Assembly (NCBI RefSeq): GCF_010015445.1
Contig: NC_053127.1
Coordinates: 30,566,215-30,630,214 of the forward strand
Length of the DNA stretch: 64,000 nt
Reading direction: 5' to 3'
Origin: Perca fluviatilis
Lineage: Eukaryota > Chordata > Actinopteri > Perciformes > Percidae
The first letter of the stretch is position 1; each line of letters starts with the position of its first letter. Both the position numbers and the translations under genes were made by a program. Of the stretch, positions 12,871-26,064 are shown in pieces. A model generated the notes under the pieces. It was not told the origin of the DNA and searched no databases. It saw only the letters and a program-made list of their open reading frames with translations.

Positions 12871-13196
12871 GACTGGGCAATATATCAATATTATATCGAT
12901 ATCAATACATGAGGCTAGATATCGTCACATATGACACACGTGTTGTCTTTTCCTGGTTTTAAAGACTGCATTACAATAAAGTGATGTAATTTTTTTTAAC
13001 TTACCAGACTGTTCTAGCTGTTCTGTTATTTGCCGTTACCCATTAGTCATTGTATCCACATTATTGGGGATTGTGTATCAAAACTTGTGGTAATATTTTG
13101 TGAAAGCGCCAATAGTCAACCCTTCAATATTGCCGCAATATCGACATCAATGTATTAGGTCAACAATAATATTTTTTCCATATCGCTCAGCTCTAG
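12871..13196 (+). mobile_element. hAT-type MITE (CTGGGCAATATATC family), plus orientation
   Basis: Starts near GGACTGGGCAATATATC and ends ATATCGCTCAGCTCTAG. It shares TGTTGTCTTTTCCTGGTTTT and TTACCAGACTGTTCTAG with the family and is the opposite-orientation relative of 6640-6992. Non-coding. Confidence 0.82.
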
Positions 13197-13951
13197 ATGG
13201 ACATCTAACTTTCCATGGAACACAGAAACGCATCCTGCCTTGCAGATTCTTTACGCCAATGGCCATCAGTTAGTGTGATCCGAAACAAGCAACTCAATCT
13301 CATTTCAAAAGGACAACAAGGCATTAGAATACGTTTCCTCTGAGCTGTGTGCAGTCTATTGTATTTGTATTTATTTATTTTACAACTAATATACTGTGTA
13401 TACACTATAAACTGTGATCAGTTGAGAAGATTGTCTTAGCTTGGCAGTGATAGCACACAGATCGTGCCTTTAAGAGCAAGTGTGCCCTGCTATTCTTACT
13501 TAGCTTATATGAATAAAACAGCATGAGCCAATGATGGTCTAATTTATGATACATGCTCTGAAAAGTGATTATCAATGATCACTGAGCTGATTTTTATAAT
13601 TCATCAACTGTGATGCCCGTGATCTATAATAGCCAATTAAACCTTCAATGTAATTTAGCTCCACAACAGCAAATGAAAGGACAAAACCAGCGTCTGGTGA
13701 GAGGAGAAATAGCCATCAGCACCCCTATTACCATATTCCTCTAAATTGCTACACTCACCGCGGGAGCATTTAACATGCCACCACCCAGTGAAAAAAAAAA
13801 AGGCCCACAAATAGCGTCAGAACGAATGTAACTGATTTACATTCGGCTCTCTTTGTGATTGTGCTACCAGTTGCTGTTGTGTCCAGGCTAATTAGGAGGT
13901 AATGAGGGTGTAATTGGGCATTGCATTGGGCACATTTAGAGACAGAGGGAT

Positions 13952-13962
13952 GACAGACAGAC

Positions 13963-14013
<51 letters not shown>

Positions 14014-14026
14014 CACACAGACAGAC
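13952..14026. repeat. (GACA)n microsatellite
   Basis: About 60-75 bp of tandem GACA/CAGA with a few CACA interruptions. Confidence 0.95.
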
Positions 14027-14525
14027 TCAGGTGCTGAATGACTCGTCTAAGGGATGACGCTATATGGGCAGACTCACCACCACCACCTGAGTGCCACTCA
14101 CAGACGACAAGGCAGAGGAGAGGGGGATGAAGGAGGTGGGAGGACTGATATGGAGGAGGGGGATGGGGAGATATGGCTGGAGCAGGTGGGGAATGCTGCT
14201 TAGCAGGGGTGCTAATGGTGCTGTAAATGTAAGAGGGTAAATTAAAAAAAGGTTGTCATTCTAGGACCGTTGGGTTTGTACACATGTGGTCTCCCGGGTA
14301 TTCTTAGTCAGAATTCTCTTTTATTTCATGTCTTTATTCCCTCCCGTTTTTCCCCCTCGTTCTTTTTCTCTCGCCTGGCCTTGTCTGCTCTGTGGTGCGT
14401 GCATAGATAAGAATTGTAGAAAGGAAAGGACAATTGTGCAACAGCATTCTTTCTGAAATATGTGAGCTATTTTTTTTTTTTTTTTTTTCTGGTGGGAAAA
14501 AGTGGTGTTGGGGGGTTTTGGTGGG

Positions 14526-14633
14526 GAGAGAGAGAGAGAGAGAGAGAGGTGAGCTGGTTACTGTGGCAACCAGGAGAGTGACTCTTAGGCAATGGCATAT
14601 GCATAGGGGGGGGAGAGAGAGAGAGAGAGAGAG
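14526..14633. repeat. Two (GA)n tracts
   Basis: Pure GA runs at 14526-14548 and 14611-14633 separated by about 60 bp of unique DNA. Confidence 0.9.
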
Positions 14634-14910
14634 GAGAGTGCTGGTGAAGGGATGTAGTAGAGGGAGGGTGGTGGTGGCGTTGGGGTGGAGGAGGTAGAGT
14701 GCAGGAGGCAGATCAGAGGGAGGTGTCAGTGGGTTACTGCGCAGAGAGATTCAACCTCTCTTTCTACCCTGGCAGAAGAAAGGGAGGCAGAAACAAAAGG
14801 AGCTGTCTTTTGAATGGTCGCTGTGCTGGATTGGACTGTCAGCGCTTCCTCCTAACAACCTCACTTAGCTTGCTGCTCCCACTCCCAGACACTTCCTTAC
14901 TCTATGTTTC

Positions 14911-14914
<4 letters not shown>

Positions 14915-14959
<45 letters not shown>
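14915..14959. repeat. (CT)n microsatellite
   Basis: About 21 uninterrupted CT units. Confidence 0.95.
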
Positions 14960-14963
<4 letters not shown>

Positions 14964-15129
14964 TTCTCTTTCAGAACACCACACGCTTCAGACTATTGCA
15001 GGTTATTCTCGGATTGAAATGTACCGCTGATAAATGTTAATTGTTGGGACTCTGCTGGATTTGAGCATTAAAAATGATAAAATATACTCCACACTTGCAC
15101 ACATTTTGTCATACACTTGATTGTAAAGA

Positions 15130-16031
15130 ATTTCAATTAGGGCTGCAACAAATGTTTATTTTCATATTCAACTAATCTGCTGATTACTTTCTCAATTAAT
15201 TAATTGTTTATTCTATAAAACATCAGAAAACCATGACATTTTTTTCACGTTTTTCCCCGAACCCACGGTGGCGTCATCAAATGTCTTGTTTTGTCTCACT
15301 AACAAACCAAAATTCAAAGATATTCAGATAACTATATGTTAATACAAGAAAAAACAGCAATTTCTCACATCTGAGAGCCTGGAAACATCAAATGTTTTGC
15401 ATTTTTGCTTGAGAAATAACTTAAAGCGTGCCTAAGTAGCTTTTGAAAGAAGAAATAACACATTCTTCCTCTTACAAATGAAAAGTCGAACTTAATCTTA
15501 AATGCACCATGGCTCAATTCAACACATTTCATTTGTTTATGGTGACATTTGTCTACTAATGTCACTTGTGGCTACAGTGGCTGCTGTAACAAAAGTTACA
15601 TACTGTAGTCTCTCTTTGAAGTCTTTGTAACTTTTGCTGAACAGCAGCCACTGTGGCCAAGTGACAATTGTGGGATAATGTTAAATATTAAAACATAGTA
15701 TAACACTAGCACAAGTAGAGAAGAGTCATCATGTCACCAAACTGGCTCCGTAATGTCACTTACACAGAAATATCTACCTAAACTTTGCTAACATCAGCTA
15801 ATATTAACCATGATAAGTTACTGGTGAGTACCAAGTGAGTCTGTAGCAGCGGAGTGCACTGAACCGAGTTTTGTTGCTTATTAATTCAACGTGTGTTGAG
15901 TGTGTTATTTTTTCCTTCAAAAGTCACATAGTGCCACTTTAAATGATTCACCGATTTTCAAAATAGAAGCCGATTCATTTATCGATCTAGTAATCAAATA
16001 GTCGACTAATCGCTGCAGCTTTAATTTAAAT
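15130..16031 (+). mobile_element. hAT MITE (TAGGGCTGCAAC family) carrying a second MITE
   Basis: The outer element is 15138-16023. It begins TAGGGCTGCAAC and ends with the complement of TAAAGCTGCAGCGATTAG. The flanks ATTTCAAT (15130-15137) and ATTTAAAT (16024-16031) match at 7 of 8 bases. The outer body is recognisable only in its first 280 and last 80 bp because another element sits inside it. Confidence 0.82.
15421..15942. mobile_element. TTAA-type MITE nested in a hAT MITE
   Basis: The ends are inverted repeats: TTAAAGCGTGCCTAAGTAGC at 15421 against TTTAAAGTGGCACTATGTGAC read from the right end. Both continue into CTTTTGAA(A/G)GAA and AATAACACA, about 45 bp of similarity. TTAA lies at both edges (15421-15424, 15939-15942), as in piggyBac-like elements. 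The interior holds its own inverted repeat with about 40-nt arms (15561-15600 and 15625-15664). No ORF. Confidence 0.75.
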
Positions 16032-18600
16032 AATCAATGCAAATCTTCTGCATGCAGGACAATTTGATCGCAGATTTTTTCCTTACCTGTCATGTACCCT
16101 TGCCATTTTTTTGCTTAGATAAGGGCAATTAATTCGGAAACTCTTACCAGAGGCGTTCTGACTTTGTCGGCCTGGAGTGAAGACAAGAGGAGGATAATAG
16201 TAAGTACCCTCTGACCTTATGACAGGAGCCCACAGAGAAACAGACTGCCAAAGACAAACAGAGCCATGGGGTGGGTGTAATGAATATGCTGCCCCCTGTG
16301 GTGGGGATGACCTTATAAACAACAACAAACTGTCACTATGGCCAGGCCTGCTGGGAGCTGCCCTCTGTGCAAGGGCAAATGGCCTGGACAGGCAGGACTG
16401 CCAAGGCTCACAGAAGAGACTCTTATTGGATGGTGTAACACAGGACAAGCTTTTCGGCTGCATGGATTTATTGTACACCGGTTTTAACAATCAGTCAATC
16501 GTTGAAATTCATCCCTCGCTCCTAGGTACCTTTGTGCTGGGGAGAGACGTGTATTCATTGTCTATTCTGTTATTATTTCGTTGTATGGTCTTTAATATTG
16601 TAGTTGCTGTGTCATCTTTTCGTGATGACGAAGGGGGGCTGGGGGGATTTGTTATGTTACAATTTGTATGTTTTGTGTGTGGTGTTAAAGTAAAATAGAA
16701 CTTACATTCAGCCCTCAACCAGCTGATATGACCACGTGAGCTCTGTGTGTTGGACGTGGTACGCGTCAGTCGCGTTTCCCTTTCACGACAAAACGTTTTT
16801 CCAAAGCGAGGATGGCACATCGTGAGTTATTTGTCTTTTCGCCCAGGTGGATCATCAGACGTCTCATCGGTGCCGCTGTGGTATGAATGCGCTCCCACTG
16901 TGTCGCGTAACGCTAAGTGACTGCTTTTATTATACACGACAAACGACGCTCGCAATCGCTGTGATCTCAGCCAGGCGTTGGGAATCAAACAGCAGAGGAG
17001 AGACATCCTCGCGTTTCAAAGGGGGACTTTCATGTCACCATGAAGGAGACGGGAAAGGGCGGCGGTGGAGGGTTAGAAGTCAGAGCGAGGCATATGGCAT
17101 GTCGAATTTTTTGGGCTATGAGAACTGACAGGTTAACTGAACATTTGGCAGGGGGTAGCGAATGGTAGGGGTGCACAGGGAGAAGAAGCGTAGAGGAGAG
17201 GTGGGGAAAAGAAGGTGGAGGATGTGTGTGTGTGTGTGTGGGTTCTTCTAGTAAATGTGTGTGTGTGTGTGTTTTGGATGGGAGGGGTAGGTGGGTAAGC
17301 TTGCTAAACACTCCCATCTGTTCGTATCCCGAGGCGCTACCAGGGCAGTTAGCTACTGTCTTATGCAGATGAGGTGTTGCTGTGCTGGCTCCTTCCTCTA
17401 ACAGCAGATAAATAATGATATAAATATATAAATATATTTGAATAATAGGAATGGCAGGATGGGGAAACAAGGAGTAGCAGGGTCAAGCGGTTTCCTAGGG
17501 AGCGTTTGCTTTTTACCATGCGATGATCACAGCTCTCTCAGGATGTGTGAGCGCCGTTAACTATGTCCTCATTAGGCTTTGCCTTCCTCACTGTCCCAGG
17601 AGAGAGCTCTGCTTAACAGGGGTCCTATATGCACATTGACATGCATTATATGAGCTATGAAGATATGGTGGAGTTTTAAGCAATACTGATAATGTCACTG
17701 TCGACTTTTGTGCTGCGATTTTTTTCAGTTGATATCAGTGTTCAAAGTATGAGCATACGGTACTTTCTTTTTTACTAGATGTTAATATACTGGATATAAA
17801 AACCTGTTTTCTTTCCTACCAGTGATACACCGTGACCCAAGGCTGTCTTAATCTATTATAATAAATCTGTAACCAGTTAATTCAACCATTTACATTCATT
17901 ATTATAAACACTGGGTAACTGGTTGGCCTTTCTCGGGGGGAAAAACACATCTGTGTAAATATACATTTTGGGTTTCTGTTAACGGATAAGCAGACGAAGA
18001 TGGATGGATGGGTTTCTGTTAACAGTGGCGTCTGGCTTCTTTAGAAGAAACAGTATTAGATAGTCAGCGCGAACAGTGACAGCCAACACGTTGAATAGGA
18101 AAGAATGTCACCGACATCGCAATATAATAGAACACAATTTTCAAATCTCAAAAGCTGTGATAATAAAACAAAACAAGGCCAACCACAGGGCTTTTAGTGA
18201 TCAAAATGTGTTCACACCATGGTCAGTGTGCACTTTAGTTTCTGTGATTTGTTACTGTAACTGACTGGAGATCAGTAAGATTCATATTTTATTTTTCATA
18301 TATTAATGTTCACACCAGGCCTGTCGTTCTGCAGCGCTTTGTTGTTCCTTTTTCAAATTTTATTTAAGTTAAGTCATGATGATTGTATTACATGTTTACA
18401 AGGCTTGAAATCACAAGTTATAGCATTCTTCTGTGATTGAAGGTTTTTACAATTCAATAGCTAAATAAAAACTATTTATTCATATCAATTTGTACGTCAG
18501 TTCCTCTTATTTCATCATAACATGTAGGCCTTCATGAAAGAGCAGTTAATATGTTGAATGTATCCAATGTTGTGTTGGTCATTCTGTAGAATGATTTATT
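16032..18600. other. Intronic DNA with a CpG-rich pocket
   Basis: No gene recognised; long frames here lack any domain signature. Between about 16730 and 17070 CpG dinucleotides are unusually frequent for this window, with a CACGTG at about 16733. TG tracts lie at 17223-17240 and 17256-17272. Confidence 0.45.
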
Positions 18601-18724
18601 GCTTGTATATAGTGAATAGTACAGAATGAACTAAGGAAAAAAATCACATGCAAAATCGCGATCGCAATACTGGTCTATAGATAAATCCCAATTTGAATAT
18701 GTTTCCATATCGTTCAGCCGTAGT
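18600..18724. mobile_element. Possible hAT MITE terminus
   Basis: AAATCGCGATCGCAATACTG followed by CCATATCGTTCAGCCGTAG resembles the terminal part of fish TAGGGCTGAACGATATGG-type hAT MITEs. The other end was not located. Confidence 0.35.
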
Positions 18725-21163
18725 GGTGATTACCAGTTTATAAAATGGAGTTTGCTTTATAGACCCTCTGATCATTAAACTAGTAAAATGTAATGTAATA
18801 TAATTTTTATTTATATGAACATACAGTGTGGCAGCTTGTAATTTGTTTATTTATTTCATGGGATTATTATAAGTTACTAATCTTCCTGTTTCTCAACATG
18901 TCTATAGTCCCTTAAACTTTTGATTCCAACCTACACTACGGACTTTTCAGATTGAATGGGGTTTTAAGGGGTAATTAAGTGAGATTCTTGCATCACCCAC
19001 GTCTCTGTTCTTAGATACAGTCATGTTATCCCGCTGAATGATCGCATATTCAAACGAGGATAAGGAGCTTTTGATGGAGTGAGGGGGGATAGGAAGAGAG
19101 AGAAAGAAGAAAAAAAGAGGTTGAAGAAGTGGAGGAAGGAAAGCAAAGCCCGGACTGATTTGAATCTGGTAAACTGTCAAAGAGAGGGATTACCCCCACC
19201 AAATCCCTGGCGAAAATAGAGGCCCCGAGTTATTTACTAGCCTTACAACCAGCTGCAAACCATCTGTACTTAATTGTAAGACACAAACTTTATGGAGATC
19301 AACTGGGGATTTGGCTACAAAGCCTCTTACGCCACTGAATTGGTGTCCCTGCTTCGAGGGAGAGTATGGGAGGGCACTCGAGACATGTCACATGTTCTCC
19401 AAGAGACGGACTCCACTGTTCTCTCTAGTATCTATCAGGGCCCCGTCCTGCTATATCCATAGACAAACCATGTGGAATAAAATGCAACACCTCTGCTTGC
19501 TTAGACAAACCCCTATACAAGACAGAAACGTGTCCGCACACATACACTTACACACACAGATATGCACGTGACTGGCCATGGCCTGCATCAAACCATTTAA
19601 CTGGCTTGAGCCTGAATTTCTTTTAGCATTAGGCCAGTCATGAGATCCCGATTAGCTGCGTAATTGACCTAGTAACTTACACTTAGCCATGGAAATTAGC
19701 ATTGGGAAGACAATACCTAAGCTACAGGCCCCAGTACAAAACCTGCATGTGGCACATTGTTTAATGTAGGTCGCTGTGCTTTATGTTGTTCCTGGCAGCC
19801 ACCTGAAGACAGGAGATAAGAAGTCCTGTCCAAGCCACTGAATGGCAGGTAGCCAGCTTAATCCTATTTAACAAGATCTGGGCTGAATCTGGTGTGGGGA
19901 GCGTTGGTGGGGTCACACAAGGAGCCCGTCGGGGTCAGGCTGTGGCTTTGTGGAAGGTTTGGTCCCGAACATTGTGCACACCACGCTTCTCTGCCTGTGC
20001 TCATCCCTAATCACTGAAATAAATGCCTATCGAGTGCTTGTGAACAAGAACAGTTTTAGTTGTTACTTTGCTGTTAAGTGGCAAGAACTAAACAAAGGGG
20101 AACAGGCTTTCCTCCACGAGTGCGTCACTCACAGAAGGGTCACCCAGGAACAAATACCGTGGTATCTAAGCTGTTGGCCGCTTTAACTCATTTATTTTCT
20201 TCCACTGCGCTAATTCCTCCCATCTCCATATGTTAAGGGTGGAGAGGGAGGGGTGGAGTGCGTGTGTGCGAGTGTGTTGTGTATGGGCATCGGGGGTGGG
20301 GGTGTCAGGGATTAGGCCATCCTGTCTGGACATATGTCTTGTGCAATCACGCTGGAAGGGCTGGTCATTGTGCATCTCTGTCCAGTCCAGGTCTGTGGGC
20401 CCTGAATGCCCCCCCCAAAAAAAAGAAAAAGAAAAGAAACACTAACATAGGATGTATTATGTTGTAGAAAATAGAGAACTATCCCAGCCTAGGTACATGC
20501 AAATATAAAGTAGACAAAGACGCTGTGAAACTTTGTCTCATGTAGCATGAATTCAGAATTATTTTTGTGTTTCCATGTTGTTTTAGTGGAAATTTGGGAA
20601 TGATATGTGGAGATTTGCTAATGCTGCCATAGGCAAGCTAATGAGAGTAGTACTAATTTCTCTGCAACTCCCTTCAGAGTTTCACAACAAAGCAATCTGT
20701 ATCACATACACTAGGAACTATAAGGGGAACATCCCATAAATCACAATAAACTCTGTTCGATATAAACCAGAATTCATGAACTGTCAACACATGCAGTCCC
20801 ATGAGTTCAATGAAGGACCTGTAGTTTTGTTTTCCACTTGGTCACATCATAACTATAATAAACCTTCACCCCCCCCCCTCTACCCTCCATCCTCCACCCC
20901 TCTTCATTAGTAGGTATAATCCCTGATGGCCCATCTGCCAGACGCCAAAGCCACAAAACACAGAGCAAACAAGGCTGGAAGAAGCTGGCCATTATGGGGC
21001 CTCTCTGAATGGGCCGAATGATCACTTACTGTACATAGACGGTGTGTTTGCGAAGGCCCTACATGCGCACTCTACAGCGTCCCCATTGTCACACGGATAA
21101 GGAACTATTTGAGCTTCACTACAAGGATGGTAGCTGATGGCCAGTCTCTGAAGAGGATAGGCA

Positions 21164-21185
21164 TGTGTGTGTGTGTGTGTGTGTG
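21164..21185. repeat. (TG)n microsatellite
   Basis: About 11 TG units. Confidence 0.9.
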
Positions 21186-22289
21186 AAACTAGACTGATAC
21201 TACCCAAGCATTCATCTGCACTTTGTGCTTTTACTTTACAGTGGGCTATCTAAGGGGCCTCCACCACATTAATAATTCAAAGTTCAAAATGTTCTCTTTC
21301 TGAGCTCAAAAAAAAAAAAGCCTTGGTTAGGAATCATCTTTTCAATGTTAACTGAGAACCAGCGCTGTTCTACTGTAGCAACGCAGACTGACGGACACAA
21401 AATGGCTGCCTTGGACTGAAAGAGGCAGTGAGCCAGAGCTGCAGCAGCCTAGACAGAGGGAACCTTTTACTGGTCTCTCTCTTCCCTCACTCTTATTGAG
21501 AGAAGATTAACAAATTGCCAGTAAACCATCACTTGATTGCTCCCACCACACACACCCCCACCCTCCTCCAATATACCCACATTTGGGGGTTGCATTGTGA
21601 CCCCCAGGCCGCCCAACCCGCATTACATTGTGGGAATTTAATCCTGGTTTGTGGGCTAAAGGGATCAAGGCACTGGAAGACACAATGTAATCAGGAAGGA
21701 ACGTCTACACCCCAAGAATCAGACGGCAAGATTTATCCAAGCAGAGCTTTATCCTCAATGTCAATTAGAACATATGTTGGGACACATTAATTGATGCCTG
21801 ACACACTTACTGAATGTCGGCCGCTCACGCATGCCGAAGACAACACACACATTTTGAAAATGTATCCTTACATTTGTTAGTAAGTGCAAGTGTGTAATTA
21901 CACACTACTTTTCACAGTCTCATCCAATTATTCATTTCTTTTTTAAGAAAAGGAAGAATTAAAGATTATATATCTAGATTTTTTTATTTCATGGTTGCAA
22001 ATCGTAGTTTTTTGTAGGAAATGAAAGAAGGCTAATTTCAAAAACATTTTATTGAACCATTTACCTCAGACGAAGTCAGATGAAATATCCTCGTCACTTA
22101 TTAAATAATTGTAAAACCCACAGACACACATAAAGGTTGACCAATAGCATTGATTTATGAAGAAAATAGTTCTAATGAGGAAATATGGAGATATGCGGTT
22201 TCTGCCCGATGGAAAACGATATATCTGTGCTCACAAGTGTAGGAGGGGGAAAAAATGTGTAAACAAAGCTGATGAACTGAGGAAAATGT

Positions 22290-22292
22290 TTG

Positions 22293-22324
<32 letters not shown>

Positions 22325-22345
22325 TGTGTGTGTGTGTGTGTGTGT
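22290..22345. repeat. (TG)n/(TGCG)n compound microsatellite
   Basis: A TG run, then TGCG units, then TG again. CG interruptions inside TG tracts can favour left-handed DNA. Confidence 0.92.
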
Positions 22346-22425
22346 CGATCGTTGTGTGTCCCAGATGTGTCTGACAAGCTGCTGTACCTGCACACATGCA
22401 CAGCACTGCAAAATGGAGACCAGGG

Positions 22426-22426
<1 letters not shown>

Positions 22427-22456
<30 letters not shown>
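22427..22456. repeat. (CA)n microsatellite
   Basis: About 14 CA units, 80 bp from the TG/TGCG tract and complementary to it, so the pair can form an inverted repeat. Confidence 0.92.
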
Positions 22457-22459
<3 letters not shown>

Positions 22460-22896
22460 CTGTTAGCTACACATTGAAGAAACCTACACCTCACTAACAC
22501 TGAGAGCACAGAGGTGACAGCTTAGAAAAATCAAGTCAAAGTGAAAAGCAGCAGAAACTGGCTAACATACAGTGAGCTTAATAGCTGCTGAGAGAGAGAG
22601 GAGCTTATCTTCCCACCACAGCCAATATGAGCTGCTCAATTAGATGAAAGGCTCTCTCCCTTTCTCTAATTTTTTGTTCAATTTCTCCAGGCAATTTATT
22701 TAGGGTGGGGGGAGAAGGAAAAAATAGGAGCTGAACCCGAGCAAACCGTATTGGCCAAACGCACGACGAGTCATAGCAAGCTCCAGCCAATCAGGCGGAG
22801 CTGACAGCGTCAACTCAGGCCCTCAGCAACAACATGACTATTTACTGTGTGCAAGGGAAAAATCTATTTGGGGTTCATCACTGCTCGTCCAACAAA

Positions 22897-22948
<52 letters not shown>
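22897..22948. repeat. (CA)n microsatellite
   Basis: About 25 uninterrupted CA units. Confidence 0.95.
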
Positions 22949-22951
<3 letters not shown>

Positions 22952-23129
22952 TTTGTCTTTTTACATGAATTTCATATGTTTATTTGATTTTAGTTGCATT
23001 TTAAATCTGCACAATTTGGGAAAGTGCTATGTTAAAACTAAACCTATAATACATATGTAATACATGTCATACATTGTTCATATTACATAAGCCATATTTA
23101 TGCTGCTCTTATAACAATGCAGTATATTT

Positions 23130-23288
23130 CTTGTCCTGCCTATGCACCACCTGTCTATACTGGAATATCACATTGCACTTTTCTGCTTTTTTGCACTTCT
23201 GGTTGGACGCAAACTGCATTTCGTTGTCTTTGTACTTGTACTCTGCACAATGACAATACAATTTTATCTAATCTAATCTAATCTAATA
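23130..23288 (+). mobile_element. Non-LTR retrotransposon 3' tail with (ATCTA)n end
   Basis: CATTTCGTTGTCTTTGTACT, then CTCTGCACAATGACAATA, then repeats of ATCTA is a 3'-end arrangement common to fish LINE/SINE tails ending in a short tandem repeat. The coding part is absent, so the class is not assigned. Confidence 0.5.
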
Positions 23289-25136
23289 GTAATATTATTT
23301 CTGACGGCTGCAAAAAGAGCAGTAGCACCGAACATTATTAAACATGTTTCCTTACTGTAGCTTTCAGAAGGCAGTCAGAGCTATTTTAAGACAGTTTACT
23401 CTGTATTCTGCATTATGGATTACTGTAACTCAGATTATGCAAAGGACCCTTCATGCGTTCACTTATCTGTTTAATTTCTTTGTCCTCTGAATAATTTTTA
23501 CACAGACTCCCTCGGTATTGTATCTCTCTCTATTGTTGCAGAGTGGAACTAAAGGATTATCCAAGCATTTCCAAAAAATTCCGTTTCCTCACATTAGACA
23601 AAATAATGTAAAGAGTTGGTTGGCAAGGCCAATAGAACCTTTTCTTTTAATGATTTATTTAATACCAGGAGTTTGCATGTAGAACTAAATTCTTTCCAGC
23701 CATTCAGTTCAAACATATAAATATATCTTGAACGAAATATTGCATAATTATTATTTTTTAAATCTGGCATTTAAATAACAGGAACGTCTTGGTTATTATC
23801 ACAATATGTAGCACTAGCATAAACCTAAATCTACCTGTTTTAGTTTTTAATTGTATTAACAGAAACATAAAGATTTTATGATTTAATACATTCCTAAAAT
23901 ATTACAATATTTTACTTTAATAAGTCAGATGAATCCTACATTTTAGAAAAAAAAAAAAAAAAAAAAAGTGGAGCTTTGCAATTTCCTTTTTGGCCTTGAA
24001 CATGTAGCACATTTGCTTTTCATATTTTTTACAAAACATTTCTCAAAAATATCGAAACTTGTATTCAGATAGTAAATTCAAAAAAATCTTTATTGTGTGT
24101 GTAATTATGATATATCTTTTAATTCACAATAACTAAATAACTAAATGAACGTAATAAACAAAGCATCTACTGTCTGTAAGTTCAATCAGTTTAGTTGATA
24201 AATGAATACCATAATGGTGGAAAAAACCTTAGATAACAAAAAGATAAAAAAAAAAAAAAAAGATGAGGAATATCTTAGATCCTATATCTTCCTTTGAATC
24301 ACCTTTAATAAACACATGAATGGCCTGTCTTGTCTCTAGGCTTCCCAGACCTGCTGATTCTTAATCATCCCTTCTCACCATCTGCTCCTCCACTCTTTTT
24401 TTTTTTCACAGTCAAGGTTACACATCACAGCTCCAAAGATACTGCTGCAGGAGTGCAGCGATACATGACAGGGCACCTGGGCAAAGACAGGCAACGCTTG
24501 CAACATGCATTGCTTTGGGGATGTCACTTCCCTGGCTGCCTGAGATGTCCATCTATCAAGGTGATTTCCCAATGGCGACTCGTCTTGGAAATACCTCTCC
24601 ACAGGTCACCTTTACACCTCGCACCACTGAATTAATTCACTTCATTATTTGTGGTTTTGATTAGCATCACCGTGGCAGGGGGAGGAATCTTCATGGCTGT
24701 TATCTTCTGAATGACTTGTGGGACAAGGCTAAGGTTGGTGCCTCCTTGCAAATTCTGCTCCTAGTTGCTTATATCTAAATTCTTATGCAATACATTCTTT
24801 TATCGAGCCTACTATCTTACAACTAAGGTGATTTTGTGCAGAGAAAACAATCTGATTCAAGTCAAACTGAAAGAAAAATATCCTGCTGAGCTTTCCAACG
24901 TAAACAGCCGTGATTTATTGAAATGGTAAAATGTCCGTGTCAACAAAGGGAGGCACCGGCGTTCCCCTGGCACACACAATCACATTTTTTTTTTTTTTCT
25001 TTGGGGGTTTAATGAGGGCTTTTGGTTTAAATTGAGGCCTGCATGTCATGAGTCTGCATTAAAGCTCAAGTCATGGTGTTTTCCCCTCTTTCTTTTGCTC
25101 ACTTCCTTGCTGTAAAATGCAGCACAGACTGGGATA

Positions 25137-25220
25137 GAAAGAGAGAGAGAGAGAGAGGGAGAGAGGGAGAGAGATGGAGAGAGAGAGAGAGAAAGAGAGG
25201 GGGAGAGAGAGAGAGGGAGG
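25137..25220. repeat. (GA)n-rich tract
   Basis: About 84 bp of GA repeats with GGGA interruptions; a purine strand of this length can form triplex DNA. Confidence 0.92.
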
Positions 25221-25344
25221 CTGTGAATAGGCAGAGTGAGTGGCATGCATGGACAGCCCCTCTGTCTCTCAAAGACACTGCAGCAGCTGCATGCACGCGA
25301 TAAGAGCAACCATTCACAGTCAAACCCCTCCTTTCCCTCCTCCT

Positions 25345-25383
25345 ACACACAAACACACACACACACACACACATACACACACC
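25345..25383. repeat. (CA)n microsatellite
   Basis: CA run with single A and T interruptions. Confidence 0.9.
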
Positions 25384-26064
25384 AATACACCCTTCTTCTC
25401 TTCCTTTCTGTGTCTCTACCACACACACACGTTTATATGCACATCCGCCTCCCTGCAGGTTCCTGCAAAGATGCTGAGATTTCAAGCAGCATTTGTCGCC
25501 AGTCAAAGGTCTTCCCTGCAAATCATTTTGTTTTTGTCAAAATGTTCTCTGACGTCAAAGTGCAGCAGGGTTGAACATGGATGAGATGGAGAGGTGGGTG
25601 TGGGGGGGGGGGGAGGGAGGGGAGGGGGAATCACCTTTCTTTTTTTATTGCTAAAAGAGAGCAATCACGTAGCGCTCAGCAGGTAGCAACACAGGTGTTT
25701 CTACAGCGCTGTGACTGACGCTCATCTAGCTGTCCGCCACATCCACCGGCTGAGTCAGATTTCTGATTTCTTTAATCTGGGTTGGCTCCAGTGATCTCAC
25801 ATACAAAAGAGGATTGGTCAAATGCCTGAAAATCACTGGCCAATAATGACAGCAAAATGTTTGAATTACTATCTGTGTTCTGTACTTGAGGTCCTGTCAT
25901 CTATGTCTGCCATAATTTGCCGTGAAGTGGGTAAAGATCATTGTCTCTGCACCAAAACTGCAACTTGCATTATGTCACCTTGCATTCCAAAGATATTTAG
26001 GCCTGAATGCATCATCCATGTCATGTTGCTTCCTCCCACCCAGACAGAAAGTGTTCTCTATGGA

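Larger units (their letters stand above)
13197..15137. other. Microsatellite-rich intronic DNA
   Basis: No gene supported. Holds a (CAGA)n tract, two (GA)n tracts, a poly-T run and a (CT)n tract, listed separately. Frames running through these tracts are translation artefacts. Confidence 0.6.
18725..23129. other. Intronic DNA with microsatellites
   Basis: No gene recognised. Contains TG, TG/CG and CA tracts (listed), short homopolymers near 20410 and 21309, and otherwise unassigned sequence. Confidence 0.55.
23289..26064. other. Intronic DNA, AT-rich then microsatellite-rich
   Basis: No gene recognised. Includes A-runs at 23947-23967 and 24247-24261 and the GA and CA tracts listed below. 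Confidence 0.55.

Noticed and set aside
13952..14026. CRISPR-like short regular repeats
   Set aside because: Pure tandem tetranucleotides with no spacers in a vertebrate genome. The decamers at 63268-63317 are also spacer-free.
14699..15040. Frame with a long Ser-Leu run
   Set aside because: Translation of the (CT)n tract.
16219..16698. A 159-codon plus-strand frame
   Set aside because: No domain, no splice context, and its composition resembles surrounding non-coding DNA.
16480..16705. A LINE 3' end
   Set aside because: T/G-rich sequence gave that impression, but there is no coding remnant, tail or target duplication to support it.
22155..22509. Several frames rich in Cys-Val or His-Thr repeats
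   Set aside because: They are translations of TG/CA microsatellites. The same applies near 25100-25500, 26854-27204 and 30249-30581.
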